From positions 5,456,001 to 5,520,000 of the forward strand of contig BSYQ01000001.1 of the NCBI GenBank assembly GCA_030272585.1: a DNA stretch of 64,000 bases, read 5' to 3'. Origin of the DNA: Bryopsis sp. KO-2023. Its lineage: Eukaryota; Chlorophyta; Ulvophyceae; Bryopsidales; Bryopsidaceae. Position 1 is the stretch's first letter; the number at the start of each line of letters is the position of its first letter. Positions 33,429-45,138 of this stretch are shown piece by piece. The notes under the pieces were generated by a model. The model had not been told where the DNA came from, did no database searches, and saw only the letters and a list, made by a program, of their open reading frames with translations. Position numbers and translations under genes: made by a program.

Positions 33429-36400
33429 TCAATGCACCTTCATGGCCCCTCTGACATCCGACACAAACTTCTGCAAATTCGATCGAAATTTGTTTCTGCC
33501 CGGCCGAGAATAAGGGTCCATTTTTCCATTGAACTGAACAAGCTCAGTGAGTGCCTTGTCTAGGGTGCCCCGAATGTCGGGGGCAGCATCGGAGGGCAAA
33601 ACACCGTGACACAATGCACGATAATTATCGGGTTCGCTCAACATCATGGACAGCAGGGCCCCTGCACAAGACTCGATGGTGCCCTGGCTTTGATCGTCCA
33701 CCAACAGCAACCGGAAAAGAAGCTTCAGGAAATAAACTGGGACGCTCTCCCCACCTGCAGCCAGGAATAACACTTCTTAGTTTCAAAAGGTTACATATAT
33801 GTGTATGTGTGTGTGGGCATGCACAATGAAACATCAAATATCATAACCACACACAGAAATTTGAGGAGGGTCAATACAAGTGCGTTCAAACATGAATACA
33901 AATCGCCCATGGAAAACCATGGGTGAAAACCACTTTTTGCAACAAAAATCCACCAAGCTGCTCCAAACTCACCCCCACAGATTTGTTTGCTCAGTCCCTC
34001 CGCTCCACCTGCTTTTGCTTTGCTGTGAAACTGCATCAATCCAGCCAGAGCCTCCATGGTGCACTGCACCACTCTGTCGTCATTGTGGGACATCCCGAAT
34101 TCCAGCGTGCTCATCAATTGGAGGAAAATCGGCTGAGGCAATCCTGCCACATGCTCCGGATAGACCTCCAGCATGTGAGACAGCAGCTCAAAGTATTTGT
34201 TGCAAAGCTTCGGGAATTTCAGCAGCTCCGAACTCATCAGGGGAATGACGATGTTCAGCCCAACTAGCACCACCTAATATATGCAACCAGACGCATCGAC
34301 ACTGGTGAGTCGATTTTGATGGTACCCTTAGTGGGCCAAGGGGGTTAGGTGGAGGAGACCAAAAACAGTCCGAGCTGGATCTTGTTTAAAAAAAGCAACC
34401 TCAGTTTCGATCAGTCGTGCAACGAGTATATATGTATACTGATATATACCCATATTGGTTGAGGACTATTTTTCATGAATCACCTCTGCAATGTTGAGTG
34501 TTTCGCCGCCTGAACCCGGAGAGCCAAAGTCCAGGAGGTCTCTGTCGGTGAGGTTAGCAATCAAAATCAGCAATGCTCTGACATCCCTGCATTGTTCCGC
34601 TTCGTGCTCCTCCCTCAGAGACTTGGAGGCCTCCATGGAAACGGCTCCTAAGTTGTGCCGTGAGTAAACACCAAGCAACTCCAGCACCCACTGACAGAGG
34701 AGTCGGGCGTTGGCAACCTATGGCAACACTCATATTATCAATACAACTTTTTTGGAAAAGAATGATCCTTGAATCAAACGTGGATTTCTTCAGAAGAATA
34801 GAAAACATAGGAAAAGAAAAACATAACGAAAAGTTATAGGGATCATCTGTCTGTATTGCTATCATGTGCTGTTGCTGTGAAGGTTTTCGGAAGCTCGTTT
34901 CAACAAAAATTGAAACTACACCAGCGTTTGCAATTTAGATTTGATGCGCAATGAAGTATGTCTATTTCACAAACACAATCAGCGAAAAAAATACATTTTT
35001 TTGCTTTCAAGAAAGAATTTACTTTTTTTTTCTTTTCTTTTGCATTTGAACAAAGCTAGAATTTAGTTGTCAAAAACAGTAACTTGAAATTTGGCACCTG
35101 CAAGAATACGATGTGCGCCTCCACCAGCTCTCCAGCAAGTCTGAGCAAAGAGTACGTGACATTGGGGTGATGCCTGAATGCATTTTGAATTTTTACGAGA
35201 GGCTCCAAAAGAGCCAGGAAAACTGCAAAGGTGGCCCCTTGGCATTTGGGGGCCTGCCTCGTGCCAGCCGCCACCCCCCGCAGAGCCTCCAAGATGCAGC
35301 ACACCCGACGAACAGCATAGGAATTCGAAGCTTGAGCTTTCAGATCATTGGAGTTGGCCATTGCCAGTGTCTCCCCTGATAACCCCCCCCAAAAAAGATT
35401 GGTCACAATCAAAATCAAATTAAAAAAGGAAAAAAAAAAGGAAAAACGCAAATAAAGTGGGAGGAAACCAAGCAGTGATCAGCCGTGGATTCGCTTAATT
35501 CCTCACTTGCTAGGGTGCTCATAAGCTGCGCGATGTACTGGTCTCTGTCGTGAGATTTTTGAATGGAATCCGCAACCGAACAAAGCGAGCGAGCAATGTA
35601 TCTGTGGAACTTGTCCCCTAGTTGCTTGATGGAATCCTGCTGAGACGCGAACGCATGGAAGAGCTGCTGCCATGCTGGGCAGCTCGGCAATCTGATGCAC
35701 CAAAACACCCAACATGGGTCAATCACCTGCTTTTCCATTCAATCGCAAGTCGTAGGGATGACACACAATTCCACCAGAAATCACTGGAGAAAAACTGGAG
35801 TTAAAATTCGTTGCTTGTAATGGAAAAAACCATGGGAAATCCAAGCCTTAAGATGGTATGGAGCCAATTTTTGTTTGTCAACTCTCACCTTGCACACAGC
35901 TCCGATCGTCTAGTGATTGTTGGCAAGAGTTTTTCACAGATGTGCCTGTGCAGGAGGGTTTCCCCATGGTATGTCACCAGACCTGTGTTTGCAATCTCAC
36001 AAATGCGTTGCAAAATGGCTGGACCTTGGACATCGCCCCCGAAAGCATGCTGGAGACTAGGGGTGGTGGCCTCGGAAGGAAGCAGATAGGTGTCAGACCA
36101 CCGTGTCAAAACTGCTATGGAAACCTCCATCAACCTGAATCAAATCGAATGCCAGTTCCCTTGTTTCACGATACAAGTCTCCCCCCCAATGCCCAGTTTT
36201 TGCACGGATGTACAGGAAACCTCTCAATTTTGGATTTATTGGTGAAGCGATCGATAGAAAGCAAACACCTAGAACCAACCAAAATACCCAGCATTCTAAA
36301 ACAGGAGAAAAAAAAATAATGTGGTAGATTTTCTGGAAAAATCAGACAATTTTTCTGAATGTTCTGAACTAGGAATTTTCTTTGGAAAATACTTTCCAAA

Positions 36401-39400
36401 TGTTTTTTTTTTCTTTTTTTCTTGGGAGGGGGAACACAGACGGACCTTGGACTGACCACGTTTCTTGCTTGTGGATCGAGGCTGAGGCTTGCTACTTGAA
36501 GCAGAGCTTCGGACAGCATCTGCACAGGGTCAATGCCTTGAGCAGCCATTCCTTCAGCGCTGGCAGCAGCCATGGCTGGAGGAATCGTGGCTGTTTCCCC
36601 TTCGACGCAGTCCGCAATCATGCAGACCCCGATTTGAAGCAAAGCCACCAGCTCCTCCAGGCGAACCGTAGCCTCCTTCTCTGCACTCGTCAAAAACGAG
36701 CAGTGAGGTGGATTCCAATTTTTCTCAACAATTTCAAAGAACAGGGATGCTCCGGACTGATTTCTTGCTGTTGATACAGTGGAAGGAAAATGTTAATGAC
36801 CAATCGTGCTGGACTGGGGTGAAGAATTTGGTCTTGATTTTGATCGGCTCACCATTCATTGGAGTGGCTAAGGCGTGTGCTTTTCCTAAGATTAAATCCA
36901 TCAATTGGCGGGTGGATTCTTTTGCACAGGCTCTGCCAATTGTTGCAATCAGGGACAACCGGGTTTCCACTGAAAATACATCAGCAGGCGGGCCTTCCTC
37001 ATCGCTCTATGAAAAAAAACAAAAGGATTCTTTTTCTGTAAAATAGCAATTTGGTTGCTCTGTGCTGGGTATCCGATACAAAATTTTATCACTGGTGTCA
37101 GTAAAATCGCAAAGTCGCTGAGTAAAAAGCGAAAAAATGAATTAAGCACGCAGGAATCTTTTCTCAACAAAACAACAAAAATTCCTCGCCCCACCCACCG
37201 AAATTAGTACAAGAGAAAAAGGCAGGATTTACTAATTTCTTAGCGATTACCTCAAAGGCATCTTCAGCTGATTGTTTCAAGGCTGCAGACAGCACATCAC
37301 TAAAAACTTTTTCAGAAACCTGCGAAACGAGCGGAGAGATGCCGCCTCTCTGATCTGTTCTCCCCGCTGGATTAAGCTCCGGTTGAGCCATCTCCGACCA
37401 AAACTGCAAAAAAAAAGGAATCAGAAACCAAGCAGCAGCGGTTACGGAACCCCCACAAGCGAAAATAGAAAATAGAAATAGATCCTGCATGCAGGAGGAA
37501 AGAAAATTCGATGGGTGCTGAAAAGCATTATTTGCAACACATCCACAAAAAAGCACTCGAAAAAGGAGGAAAACGAAAGGTCTCACCTCAAGAAGCATGC
37601 TTGTGCAATCCCCGACCCAGGTTCCTTCCACCTCTTGCAGAAAACCACCACAGTTCAAACACCCTCCAAAAAAAGCAGCGATTGTTGCAAACGAATCAAC
37701 GTTTCCTGTCTGGCTCGCTGTTGCGATTTCCTGTGCGGAGTAGGTCCGTGACAATGCCACTATAGCCCTGAAAAAAAGAAAAAAAGGAAAAAGATACTGT
37801 CAAAATAGCGGTAGAAATCGCTGTGAATCTTGATCAGACCTTGCAACTGAAGAGACAGCACCACTCCTTCGAGGAGGGGTGATTGATCGACATTATACCC
37901 CCACAAACCTGCAGGCATCTGTTACTTCATCCCCATTCCGATTTCTCGCATTCGCTATGGCAGACTCCACCGGTTGTATCCAAGATAGCACAGCCTTCAG
38001 CAGCTGCCCCAAAAAAGAGGATTTTAGCAAGCTTCCTGCAAACATCCCATATCAATGCAAGTGTGTGTGTGTGCGTTTTTTCGTTCGCTCTCTTTCTGCC
38101 ACACATATAATGTGTGCAACATCGCAATGAGTCTGATTTCAGTTCAGGCAAGAAAAACAACCATAGCAAGCTTCTCATTTAAAATTTCTCGAAGAGTTGC
38201 TCACCTGAGTAAAGCTGATTCAAATTTGAGGACATTGATGAAAAAAAAAAACCCTCAAAAAACATTAAAAATACGAAGATTTCGAAAGGGAGGGGGTGGG
38301 GTGGGGTAAATCACCTTGGGATTCCTTGAGGAGTTCGTCGCTGGACACTGAACTCAACATCACCAGCAGTTGCCTTGCATGTCTGCCCACATCCTCGCTC
38401 ACTTTCGTATTCTGGGCATGCATGTCCAGCAGCAGCTTGAACACCCACTCGGTGCTCCTGGGGTCGAAAATTGCCGCAGTCCAGGATTCGTCTGGGTTTA
38501 TCACCAGTTTTTCATCCATAGGGCGGCTTGTGAGCTGAGGCACAGAGTGACAAATTTTTTTTGATAAGAGTCATACTTTTAACCAGGGGTGTATAATTTG
38601 AGCAAACAATTTTAGTAATAAAACGTTCAGGCAAATAAGTGTGTTGCTTTTTGTATTCAGATTTTCCCTTCTTCTCCATTCCTTCCCGCTCAGTTTTTGT
38701 TTTGGTTCATTTTTCTGGGATGCCTACAATTGATTTTAAAAGAATTGTAACTCTAGTTACAATTTCAGGATTTGGCAAACAATAGGTGCAGCAAAAAGGT
38801 TGCAAAAAACCAGAGGAAGAGGAGAGTGAAAAAGAAAAAGACAGCATGCTGCAAGTTGGCGTACTTCTCGGCTGTGAACTCCAGCAGGTCTGAAATCCCA
38901 GCCAAGAATTGCACACAAAAGCTCCAAACAAGCTCCACACACCCCACCATCGCTCCCGTCCATGACAGCCCCCGACAAAACAGACGTTCCCCCAAGCACA
39001 ACAGCATGACTAAAAAACTGCTTCAAGAAGTTGGCCTGAAATTGAAATCCACACACCAACATGTAAAAGAAGCAATGAAGGCATTTTCTAAAACACACAT
39101 CCAGCTTAATTTTCATGCGCAGCATAAATCTTTTTTGAGGACAAATTTTCTGAGCCTAAATCCTAGTTTCCTGACAGAGCAGATGGAAAAACAAGTCAAA
39201 GTCACGTAAATAAGGAAACTGCTCCAATCAAAAATAATCTGATGCCAGACATTCAAATTCAGATCAAATGCTCCTTGGTGCGATATCATCTCCCCCCTCA
39301 CAAAAACACGAGAAAGTGGCTGCCTACCTCCAGGGATTTTCTGCATTGCTCGTGGTAATCCCATGACAGACCCAATGGTGTGGTGGTGGTGGGAGAAAAC

Positions 39401-40531
39401 TCCGTGACGATGGCCGTGAGCGTCTGGATTCCAACCCTCCGTGACTTGTGTGGTGCATTTTGTGACAAGAAGGCGCCCTCTAGTGCCTATAAAGGCAGAA
39501 AAAAAAATCCTCCAGTTGGGGGGAAGGAAAATATCACATTGGACACAGTCTCGCTACGCACTAATTTTGTACCATACGTTAATTTCACACATCGATGAGT
39601 GAGTGCGGCCAAAAATTTGAAACATTTCGAGAAGAAAACCAAGCAAAAAATTCAGCTCAATAACCACATTATGCCTGAAGAGGTCTCCCACCAGGACGAG
39701 AAATTCAAATTCCAGCGATTTGGCGATTTTACATAGGCAAATGATCTCACATGGAAAAAACCTGATTGGTCCTCTTTCGACATGTCACCCCATCCCCTCT
39801 TCAGCAAAACCGCTAGTCCTCCCACCAAAGCCGAAACCACAGTTTTCGCCTGGGGATTGTCCGAGTGTAACACAGCATAATCCAGCAGGGCCGATTTTAT
39901 GGAAACTCTGTCCTGTGGAGCGAGGCTTTGCCATCTGTTCAAAGCACCTTGCCTGAGGCACACCGCGCTGTGGAAGAGGGCTGTGAGATTTTGGCTGTGC
40001 CTCAGGATGTGGTGGCACACTGGGAAAAGTTGCGAATTGTTGATGAAATCGACCAGGAAATGGTGAGAGGCACTCCTTATGGCTTCGCTGGGGCTCTATT
40101 GAGGTACCAGAAGAATATAGGTCAATCTTTCTTCAATTTTTATAACATCATAGTTGGAACAATAGAATCGAGTAGTTTTTCTTCTGAGGGAAAACCGTGT
40201 GGATACCGTTGTAATTTGACATGCCTCGAAAGTACGAAATCTTCGTCAAGGGAATTTCCTTACATGAGCTTTCCCTGCTGAGTTTCTTTTGGGGGGGAAA
40301 AGTCACAGCTCAGTGCCAACCAAAATCTCTGAAATGCACCCATGGATTGACCCCTGATGAACAAGGATTATGAATGGCTTGATTCAACAAACCCTCAAGT
40401 CCCAGGACCTCCAGTTGCTGGGGTTCAGAATACAAAGTCATTGAGAGGGTCAGTTTCTGACACAAGATGGCGGCTGGAGGCACCTGGAAATTTTCGCACG
40501 CCTGCTCAAAGTGGACGACGGTTTCATTCAT
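33429..40531 (-). CDS. XPO4: Exportin-4 (importin-beta family nuclear export receptor)
   Basis: Seventeen exons, minus strand: 40531-40464, 40093-39751, 39486-39328, 39035-38865, 38534-38315, 38035-37909, 37767-37587, 37403-37251, 37006-36853, 36680-36446, 36295-36269, 36134-35889, 35691-35507, 35375-35098, 34717-34484, 34273-33973, 33754-33429. Phases join, giving 1,135 residues (human XPO4 is about 1,150). Recognisable blocks: CHHILRHS...AVLLKRGW near the N-terminus, RWSDTYLLPSE in the middle, LLGVYSRHNLG, and VVLVGLNIVIPLMSSELLKF with CNKYFELL near the end, which align with human VVLYGVNLILPLMSQDLLKF. XPO4 exports eIF5A and Smad3 and imports some Sox factors in animals, with RanGTP. Exon 11 is only 27 nt. 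The exon 1 donor (CTT|GTGTCA) is weak and the first junction is the least sure. Confidence 0.92.
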
Positions 40532-40957
40532 GACGAGCAGTGCTGGCTGGTGTCAATTGCTGGACGTCTTGATAAAAGCACCTGACCTAATCAGAGGGGC
40601 AGGCATACATGACGAAACGTTCTTGGATTTGTCCCGTCACTCATGTGAGGATGAGGTGTCGCGGTTTGGTGTGTTGGGCAGGAATGTTTCTTTCTTGGAA
40701 ATTTCCTGAACGTGGATAGGTGTCCAACGCGCATCCATTTGCTTGCGGAGTTCGGGCCGAACTGTCGCGATGAATGTTGGGATATTGAGGCCCTGTCTGT
40801 TGCCGGTCTCAAAGACCGGTTTGAGTGGGCATGAAGCGCGTCGACGGACGCCTCGCAGGAAGTCCAGGCATATCACCACCACATCAGGTGAAAACTGCCG
40901 CCACTGTTTTGAAACCGCACTGTACGGAGTGGGTGTGGGGAGGGAAGGAGGGTGGTG
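40532..40957. promoter_or_regulatory. Shared divergent 5' region of XPO4 and the patatin-like gene
   Basis: 426 bp between two starts on opposite strands. On the plus side an ATG at 40770 opens a 40-residue, Arg-rich frame without acids (MNVGILRPCLLPVSKTG...) that runs to a possible donor at 40888 (ATCAG|GTGAAA). It looks like a transit-peptide exon of the patatin-like gene, but no acceptor in the right phase was found. Confidence 0.4.
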
Positions 40958-42619
40958 ATGACCGGTCTGGGAGGGTGGGACGTCTCTCGTCGCTTTGACG
41001 ACTTTGGTGGCGTGCTCTTTGTAGCTGCGAAGGGAGAAGTCGATGTGGTCCTGTCGAGCGGTTTTCTCGCGTTCGCAAAGCACTCGGGATTTCTGAAAGC
41101 TGTGCATGAGGTGACACTCAGCAACAAAGGCTTCCAGACACGAAACTTCCACTTGCATTTTGTGTTAGAAATTTTAAAGATGCGTAACGATGGGGTACAT
41201 ACAGGATAGTGAATTGCATGACCTCTCCCTCAGAATGAACTCAAGCCAGCTTATTCATCAATGCCCAGATTTTTCTTTCAATCAAATGTCAGACGGCAAC
41301 AAGCAATGCTTTGACAAAGAAAGAGAAGCCATGTCTGTCTCCTGATGGCTTGGTCCTTTTTCCATGAACAGTCAGATTTGAAGGTCAAGGGAGTGATGGG
41401 GACCAGTGCTGGGGCATACACCGGAAGTCTCTACTGTGCAGGCGGGTGCCAGAACAGAACACTCAGTAGTCGAAAGGTTCTGAAACAAGTGAATAAAAAA
41501 GAAAGGAAATTTTGGAGAATAAATAAATAGAAGGTTGAATTTGTACAGGAAAACGTTTTTTCTTTTGAGGAGGGGGGGAATGGGGAAAGTTGTGCGTCAG
41601 ACCCTCTCTTGGTATTCTGTGTCCAGCTCCAGACTGTTTCATTCGGTCAGCCTTCACTCGAATGTTTATCCAATGCGTCAGACCAATGGTAGATTAAGAT
41701 GACCTAATGCATATCACAAGTTCTGAAAATTTGTTATTCCTGAGGGTGTAAATTCTTGATGGTTGCAGGGTATTCACCAGACGTTATTGGACAACTGCTG
41801 TGCGGTGATCCCCCGATCGAACGTCTTCGTCTGAATTGGCAGTTTTGGAACGGGCTGATATCTCTGGAAGCGGTCGTGGAAAGACTGGAGGAGCTGCTGC
41901 CCCCTACCTTCGAAGAATTGGACAGAGAGTTCGCTGTGGGTGTGATGGATTGTGAAGGGTGCCATAGAATGATAAACAGCGGACCTCTACCAGAAGCAGT
42001 GGCTGCATCAGGGGCGATTCCTTTACTGTTTGCTGGAGTGGATATCCCTGGTGAGATGCAGTGCTGCAACCATTTCTGGAGTGTTGAGAAACGCTGTGCA
42101 ATTTCACCACCTCTCGCCAATTCATTAGCTGAACCCTCCTCCTCCAGGAAGAAAATTAAAATGGCTTTGGCAAGAATTCTTTGAGGAAGGCTGCATGTAA
42201 GACTGGTGATCGAATTTGCAGGCCGTGAGGAAGATAACCCCTTCAAGGATGGGGGCAGTGTGGATAGGATTGGGCTGAAGCTGTGGCGAAATCACCGGAG
42301 ATCCCTCCTTGAGGCATCCAACAATAGCAAACCCTCTGCCAGTCCGTCAGACTGGTTTTCCAAATCCAAGTCTCCCGCATCAGTGCCCGATGCATTGGTC
42401 CATGTTATCAGCAGGAGTTCACCGTTCAGTGGAACGGACGATATTACCAAATCGGGGGAGCGCCGGGTGGCTTATTTAGAATCCTCCAAGAGTGGGGTGA
42501 ATTTCTTTGACATCGGGGACTACAAGGGGCAAATGATGGCCACCAGGGATAGAGCGATGCGGGTTATCCAGAGGGTGGAAGAAGAACTGGAAAAATCCGA
42601 ACGAATTGTAGTTGGCTGA
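40958..42619 (+). CDS. Patatin-like phospholipase/acyl hydrolase
   Basis: Exons 40958-41110, 41372-41441, 41769-42050, 42222-42619; phases 0, 1, 1; 300 residues from the ATG at 40958. The nucleophile elbow GTSAG lies in KGVMGTSAGAYTGSLYCAG, and the dyad Asp in FKDGGSVDR, as in patatins. The usual Gly-rich oxyanion loop (GGGxRG) is replaced by LSSGFLAFAKHSGFLKAV. Such proteins cleave acyl chains from glycerolipids. To keep frame, intron 2 must use a GC donor (GCAG|GCGGGT, at 41442) with an AG acceptor; the junction then reads LYCAGYSPDV, as expected for the family. A leader exon upstream (40770-40887) may add a transit peptide. It converges with the CHR transporter gene, 261 bp away. Confidence 0.85.
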
Positions 42620-42880
42620 ACTACGTAGTTTTTCAAGAAAAAAACAACAACATGGAATCGAGTCCTCCTTCGGACTCTTTCAACACGCCCCCATCCACAT
42701 TTTTTGTGAATGTGCCTGATTGATGCTGATTCAAGTAACCGGGCATCTTCTTATCCAGTCCATCCCGAATCAAAACAAGAATAATACTTTCCTTTTCACC
42801 TTCCCCTACTCCCCGAAATGAAGAACTATAATTTTGAAAGAAAAACAGATTGACGGCTCGCTGCACACCATGTCATTTCC

Positions 42881-44290
42881 CTAATTCATATCTAATGCCC
42901 AACCGATCAGCCCCATGACCCCTCCCCCTACAACAATCAGCGGTGCCTGCACCTTGAATATATCCACCAATGCGAATCCGATTATTCCTATGCCCACTGA
43001 GGTCGAAGGAAAAGAGGAGCGGTTCACCACCTTGAACAACATCACAAACACAGCAGTGATGATCAACCCCACGGCAGCCGCATTCAATCCTGGGAGTGCC
43101 CGTCTGTAAGCTGGTAGCTTTCTGAACGCCCCCCAAAACGGCAAAACTCCATAAATCAGCAAGATCCCTGGTGAAAAGAGGCCGAACCAGCATGAGGCAA
43201 TCCCAGCCACAGCATTGTATCCAGCCCTGATGGCAGTCACCGCCCCCAAGTAGGCACTGAAATTAAACAAGGGGCCCGGCATGGCTTGCACGATGCCCAA
43301 TCCCAAATAGAACTGATCACTGGTGACCCAGGAATCCTCAGAATCGACGCAAACTTCTGTATTGGTTACCGGATCCAGAGAGCAGTTTTCCTGAGTCACT
43401 TCGTTGATGATCAACGGTAGGACCACCTGGCCTCCCCCAAATATCAACGACCCCGTTCGATAGAAAGACTCAAACCAGTGCAAGGGCTTGGCATCCTCAT
43501 AAGGTATGGCACTCGCCAATCCGATCACCAACCCAAGGACACACGCCCACGTCAGAATCAGAATAGCACCGCCAAACACACCCACACCAAGAGCATCCAA
43601 TCCTTCATTCACCTCCGGCAAGGCCACATTGTCTTTCCGTTTCGTAAACAGAGTGATCAAGCCTCCAACCACGATCAAGGCAGGAAAGGTCCAAGCTTCT
43701 GGGTAGTAGTATGCAACCACGGCTGCACCCACGCTGATCCCAGATGTAACCTTGTCCACACATGTTTTCCCAGCCAGACCCCGGGCTGCATTAGCCACCA
43801 ATGCCACAGCTACAGCAGCCAATCCATCACTGATTCCCTTTTTCCATGATGTGATCTCCAGAGAGTCCACCCCCACCCCAACCAGGGACATCATCAACAG
43901 GCCAGGATATTGAAACAAGATGCCAGAGAGAAGGCCCCCAGGTATTCCCTTCTTAACCACTCCGATCGCAAACGATATCTGGGTCGACGTGGGGCCAGGA
44001 AGGCACTGCCCCAAGGCCAGCAATTCCAGAAACACGACCGACGTCATCCACGAGAGTCTCTCCACGAACACTTTCTGAAACAAAGCCACGTGGGCTGCGG
44101 GCCCTCCGAAAGCGGTCCATCCCAAGAGCACGAATTGCTTGAATATGTCCCAGAACCCAGCTGTGGTCGTGGTGGGCTCCTCGGGTGCCAACTTTTCTAT
44201 GTCAAATTTATCGAATTGTTCTTCCTCGCTCTTGGTGGTTGTGGCGAGTCCCGCCGCTGAATCTCCTCCTTGCTTCAACGGTTCCGACAT
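42881..44290 (-). CDS. CHR-family (chromate/anion) transporter
   Basis: Intronless, 469 residues, unlike its intron-rich neighbours. Residues 1-45 are hydrophilic and cytosolic in type. The membrane part has two homologous CHR halves. Half 1: FGGPAAHVALFQKVFVE, then LLALGQCLPGPTSTQ. Half 2: FGGGQVVLPLI, then FYLGLGIVQAMPGPLFN. These FGG and PGP motifs define the family; two fused halves (about 400+ residues) is the usual long form. About ten to twelve membrane segments can be seen. Known bacterial and fungal members export chromate or import sulfate-like oxyanions; the substrate here is not known. Lack of introns could mean retroposition or a late bacterial acquisition, but codon use looks like that of its neighbours by eye. 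Confidence 0.93.
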   Translation of the reverse strand: MSEPLKQGGDSAAGLATTTKSEEEQFDKFDIEKLAPEEPTTTTAGFWDIFKQFVLLGWTAFGGPAAHVALFQKVFVERLSWMTSVVFLELLALGQCLPGPTSTQISFAIGVVKKGIPGGLLSGILFQYPGLLMMSLVGVGVDSLEITSWKKGISDGLAAVAVALVANAARGLAGKTCVDKVTSGISVGAAVVAYYYPEAWTFPALIVVGGLITLFTKRKDNVALPEVNEGLDALGVGVFGGAILILTWACVLGLVIGLASAIPYEDAKPLHWFESFYRTGSLIFGGGQVVLPLIINEVTQENCSLDPVTNTEVCVDSEDSWVTSDQFYLGLGIVQAMPGPLFNFSAYLGAVTAIRAGYNAVAGIASCWFGLFSPGILLIYGVLPFWGAFRKLPAYRRALPGLNAAAVGLIITAVFVMLFKVVNRSSFPSTSVGIGIIGFALVDIFKVQAPLIVVGGGVMGLIGWALDMN

Positions 44291-44529
44291 CTCGACTGGA
44301 AATCAGCCTGTGGACATCACTTTCTCGCGGGCGATTTTAAGAGCATCCTCCAGCAAAGGCGTCTTGAGGAATATTCGGACGTCATCACGAGTTTGACGGG
44401 GACTGGCTGGGCGGTTGGCTCCGGTTCATCGAACTCGCAAATGGAGAGCTTAAATGACTCGTACAGAGTTACGACCAGGAGGAGCACCTGTGCGTGAATC
44501 CAACCTGTCTGAGTCGTCGCGTGCAAATC

Positions 44530-45138
44530 ATGGGGGCGTCAGTAAATACGGCGGCGAGAGTGTTATCGCTTTACAGGACGATTTTGAGAACAGGTCGAAC
44601 TTGGTCAGGGCCTCAATCCGTAAGTGTTTTCGAAATGAACGCATGTGCAGTGCCTTGTTCTCCCGAGTTGTGTCAATCTGAGAGTTGAGTAGGGTGTCCC
44701 CATGTTGAAATCCCCATTTTCTTCCCAGTATTCAATGTATCAATGGAAAAAGAATTGATGATCACTCCACAATATTAAACGGTTCCAGGAAAAAGACTAC
44801 ATTCGCGAAGAGGCCCAACGGCTGTTCCGCTCAAACAAGCACTTGGTTTCAGTGGAGGAGATTGAGAAAAAGGTACATCAGCTCAGTTGCTTGGTTGAAA
44901 TGCAGATGGATTGTCTTTTTGATACGAATCGAAAACCGGTGAGAGCAGTAAATTGTCGAGCATGATTCCTGATTGCTTGGTGCATGTCATTGATGTCCAG
45001 ATTTTTGAGGCGAGCAGTCGATTGGAGCTGGGGGTGCATTATAAAATCCCATACCCTCGACTGCATCACAAATCCCCAAATTTTGCCTACTTGGGCACGC
45101 CAGATGTCGATTTCACTCGCAGATCGATGGCCACATGA
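44530..45138 (+). CDS. LYRM1-like LYR-motif protein
   Basis: Exons 44530-44619, 44789-44872, 45001-45138, all phase 0; 103 residues. LYR is at residues 14-16 in VLSLYRTILR, followed by RTW and EKDYIREEAQRLFRSNK. The third exon reads SSRLELGVHYKIPYPRLHH, which closely matches the LYRM1 ending ARIEIGLHYKIPYPRPIH. LYR proteins work in mitochondria as adaptors with acyl carrier protein for respiratory-complex and Fe-S assembly; LYRM1's own client is unclear. It starts 239 bp from the CHR transporter start on the other strand, so they may share a promoter region. Confidence 0.85.

Noticed and set aside
37800-37926. Extra exportin-4 exon between 37926 and 37800
   Set aside because: Using the donor at 37908 (TGCAG|GTTTGT) restores phase directly to the exon at 37767 without it.
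40637-41158. 173-codon open frame on the minus strand
   Set aside because: It lies opposite the first patatin exon (40958-41110), whose plus-strand reading shows clear family sequence joined in phase to the GTSAG exon.
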